From positions 62,001 to 126,000 of the forward strand of contig NZ_JACDRR010000016.1 in assembly GCF_013449375.1 (NCBI RefSeq): a stretch of DNA of 64,000 bases, in the 5' to 3' direction. This DNA comes from Pectobacterium sp. CFBP8739. Its GTDB lineage: Bacteria > Pseudomonadota > Gammaproteobacteria > Enterobacterales > Enterobacteriaceae. Positions 63,034-64,000 of the stretch are shown here, in pieces. Both the position numbers and the translations under genes were made by a program. The notes beneath the pieces were generated by a model. It worked only from the letters and a program-made list of their open reading frames with translations, did not search any database and was not told the origin of the DNA. Each line of letters begins with the position of its first letter. Within the stretch, counting starts at the first letter, position 1.

Positions 63034-63341
63034 ATGACTTCAAAAAATGACATCATGGAATCGGCAATGCAGGGAAAACTAGCCAGTCTACGAAAAAACA
63101 GCGAGAAACGCTGAGCCAAATTTTCAAAACACCCGTGCTTTCAGGTGTTAAATGGTCAAATGGTGAGTCACTCATCACTGCGTTAGGTGGTGAAATTAAG
63201 GAAGGTAGCGGGTCACGGGTGCGATTTTTATTGAATGGGAGTATTGCCCGATTCCATCGTCCTCACCCGTCACCAGATACCGATAAAGGCGCACTGGTTA
63301 GCCTGCGTGAATGGCTGGAAAGTATAGGAGTAAAACCATGA
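63034..63341 (+). CDS. hicA: HicA-type toxin in two frames (frameshifted or programmed -1 frameshift)
   Basis: A first frame starts at 63034 with AAGGGG about ten bases upstream (MTSKNDIMESAMQGKLASLR) and stops at 63114. The second, -1, frame gives QRETLSQIFKTPVLSGVKW and then GSGSRVRFLLNGS and RFHRPHP, the HicA double-stranded-RNA-binding-like core with its His. The frames meet at A AAA AAC (63092-63098 plus C), so an intact protein of about 100 residues would need one added base or a -1 slip there. Downstream a stem CAGCG/CGCTG follows directly. Either hicA is broken or it is expressed by frameshifting. It overlaps hicB. Confidence 0.78.
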
Positions 63342-63700
63342 CGAAAGCACTCAACACACCAAATACGATGGTGGTTTCCGGCCAGCCGGCCATTATCAGT
63401 TACGTACCGGAAATCGGTATGTTTCGCGGCAAGTTTATTGGCTTATCTGGCTACTGTGATTTTGTCGCCGACAGTATTAATGGCTTGAGGAGTGAGGGTG
63501 AAATTTCGCTACGTGAATATCTGGAAGATTGTCAGGAAAACGGCATTGAACCTTACGAGCGTGAAGAGAAAGTGAAAACGTTCACTCTTCGTTATCCTGA
63601 ATCATTCGGGGAACGGCTGACCATTGCGGCAGCTGAGCGCCAAATTTCAGTGAATGCGTTTATTGTCGAAACACTTAACGAACATATGAAACAGGTATAA
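63338..63700 (+). CDS. hicB: HicB-type antitoxin
   Basis: The 120-residue protein has an N-terminal partly degraded RNase-H-like HicB fold (MFRGKFIGLSGYCDFVADSINGL, with the shifted-frame layout of the family) and a C-terminal ribbon-helix-helix (KTFTLRYPESFGERLTIAAAERQISVNAFIVETLNEHM). It binds the toxin and the operator. The ATG at 63338 overlaps the hicA stop in an ATGA. It looks intact. Confidence 0.88.
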   Translation: MTKALNTPNTMVVSGQPAIISYVPEIGMFRGKFIGLSGYCDFVADSINGLRSEGEISLREYLEDCQENGIEPYEREEKVKTFTLRYPESFGERLTIAAAERQISVNAFIVETLNEHMKQV

Positions 63701-64000
63701 CTGGCTGCCGCTTTGGCGGTTTTATTGCATAAAAACAATAGTGAAAGCCCGTAGTACACCGCGAAATCTCTTGATGCAATCCATGCTTTCCGATAGAGAG
63801 CAGGATAAAAGCTGAGTAAGAAAAGCACGAAAAAAGACAGCGTAAGGGAGCGGTAAAGCGTAGAATATGAGCACCAAAAATGATGCTCATGAATGTTCCC
63901 TTACCTGTCTTCAGGCTTTTGGCTGACATCCTCATAAAAGCACGCTGAAACACCCTTGGCCGCTCGCCGATTACACGGCGATGTCATACTTTCCCTGTAC
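63701..64000. other. Right-edge region after hicB
   Basis: CCGC and GCGG (loop TTTG, about 63709-63720) followed by TTTTATT form a probable hicAB terminator. The rest shows only short unsupported frames. Confidence 0.55.

Noticed and set aside
1-64000. CRISPR arrays, tRNA, rRNA genes
   Set aside because: No regularly spaced direct repeats and no clover-leaf or rRNA sequence were noticed on either strand.

Overview
This window looks like chromosome of a soft-rot enterobacterium, most likely Pectobacterium. The gene order follows the E. coli K-12 map in blocks: bcs-yhjK-dctA-yhjJ-kdgK; yhhS-dcrB-yhhQ-tusA-zntA-yhhN-yhhL-rsmD-ftsYEX-rpoH-panM-liv; ugpBAECQ-yhhA; and trmL and cpxARP. Proteins are close to their Enterobacterales homologues, and a near-consensus KdgR operator before kdgK points to a pectinolytic enterobacterium. 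The genus is an inference from these signs, not from a database search.

Positions 1-7000 hold a type II cellulose locus. bcsRQA (bcsA runs off the left edge) is divergent from bcsEFG, followed by an HmsP/YhjK-like regulator that has lost its EAL domain. Positions 7000-32300 are mostly core genes: dctA, yhjJ, kdgK, yhjD, an MFS exporter, dcrB, yhhQ, tusA, zntA, yhhN, DUF1820, yhhL, rsmD, ftsYEX, rpoH with a recognisable sigma-E promoter, panM, and a livKHMGF operon ending in a PLP aminotransferase.

Positions 32300-39900 carry three tandem methyl-accepting chemotaxis receptors on the minus strand, all ending in NWETF. The N-terminus of the one furthest left (32365-35264) is split by a complete ISAs1-family element with a 10-bp target duplication. 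The element happens to supply an in-frame replacement start. Positions 40200-46500 are an acid-sugar cluster (GntP permease, OtnI, OtnC, OtnK, LtnD and a divergent DeoR regulator) that should turn L-threonate into dihydroxyacetone phosphate.

Positions 46500-49150 are accessory DNA: a RelE/Xre toxin-antitoxin pair, a chimeric remnant made of a diverged ugp promoter and a deoR 3' fragment, and an AT-rich pair of unknown genes. Next come the PhoB-type ugpBAECQ operon, an AEC transporter, a GC-rich unexplained stretch, yhhA, trmL, a secreted repeat-protein/DUF3142 pair, and cpxRA divergent from cpxP around a perfect CpxR box. The right end has a hicAB module in which hicA is split by a -1 frame change exactly at an A AAA AAC slippery heptamer followed by a hairpin.

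No tRNA, rRNA or CRISPR array was seen. Coordinates, motifs and repeats were read by eye; family assignments come from recall of sequences and have not been searched.
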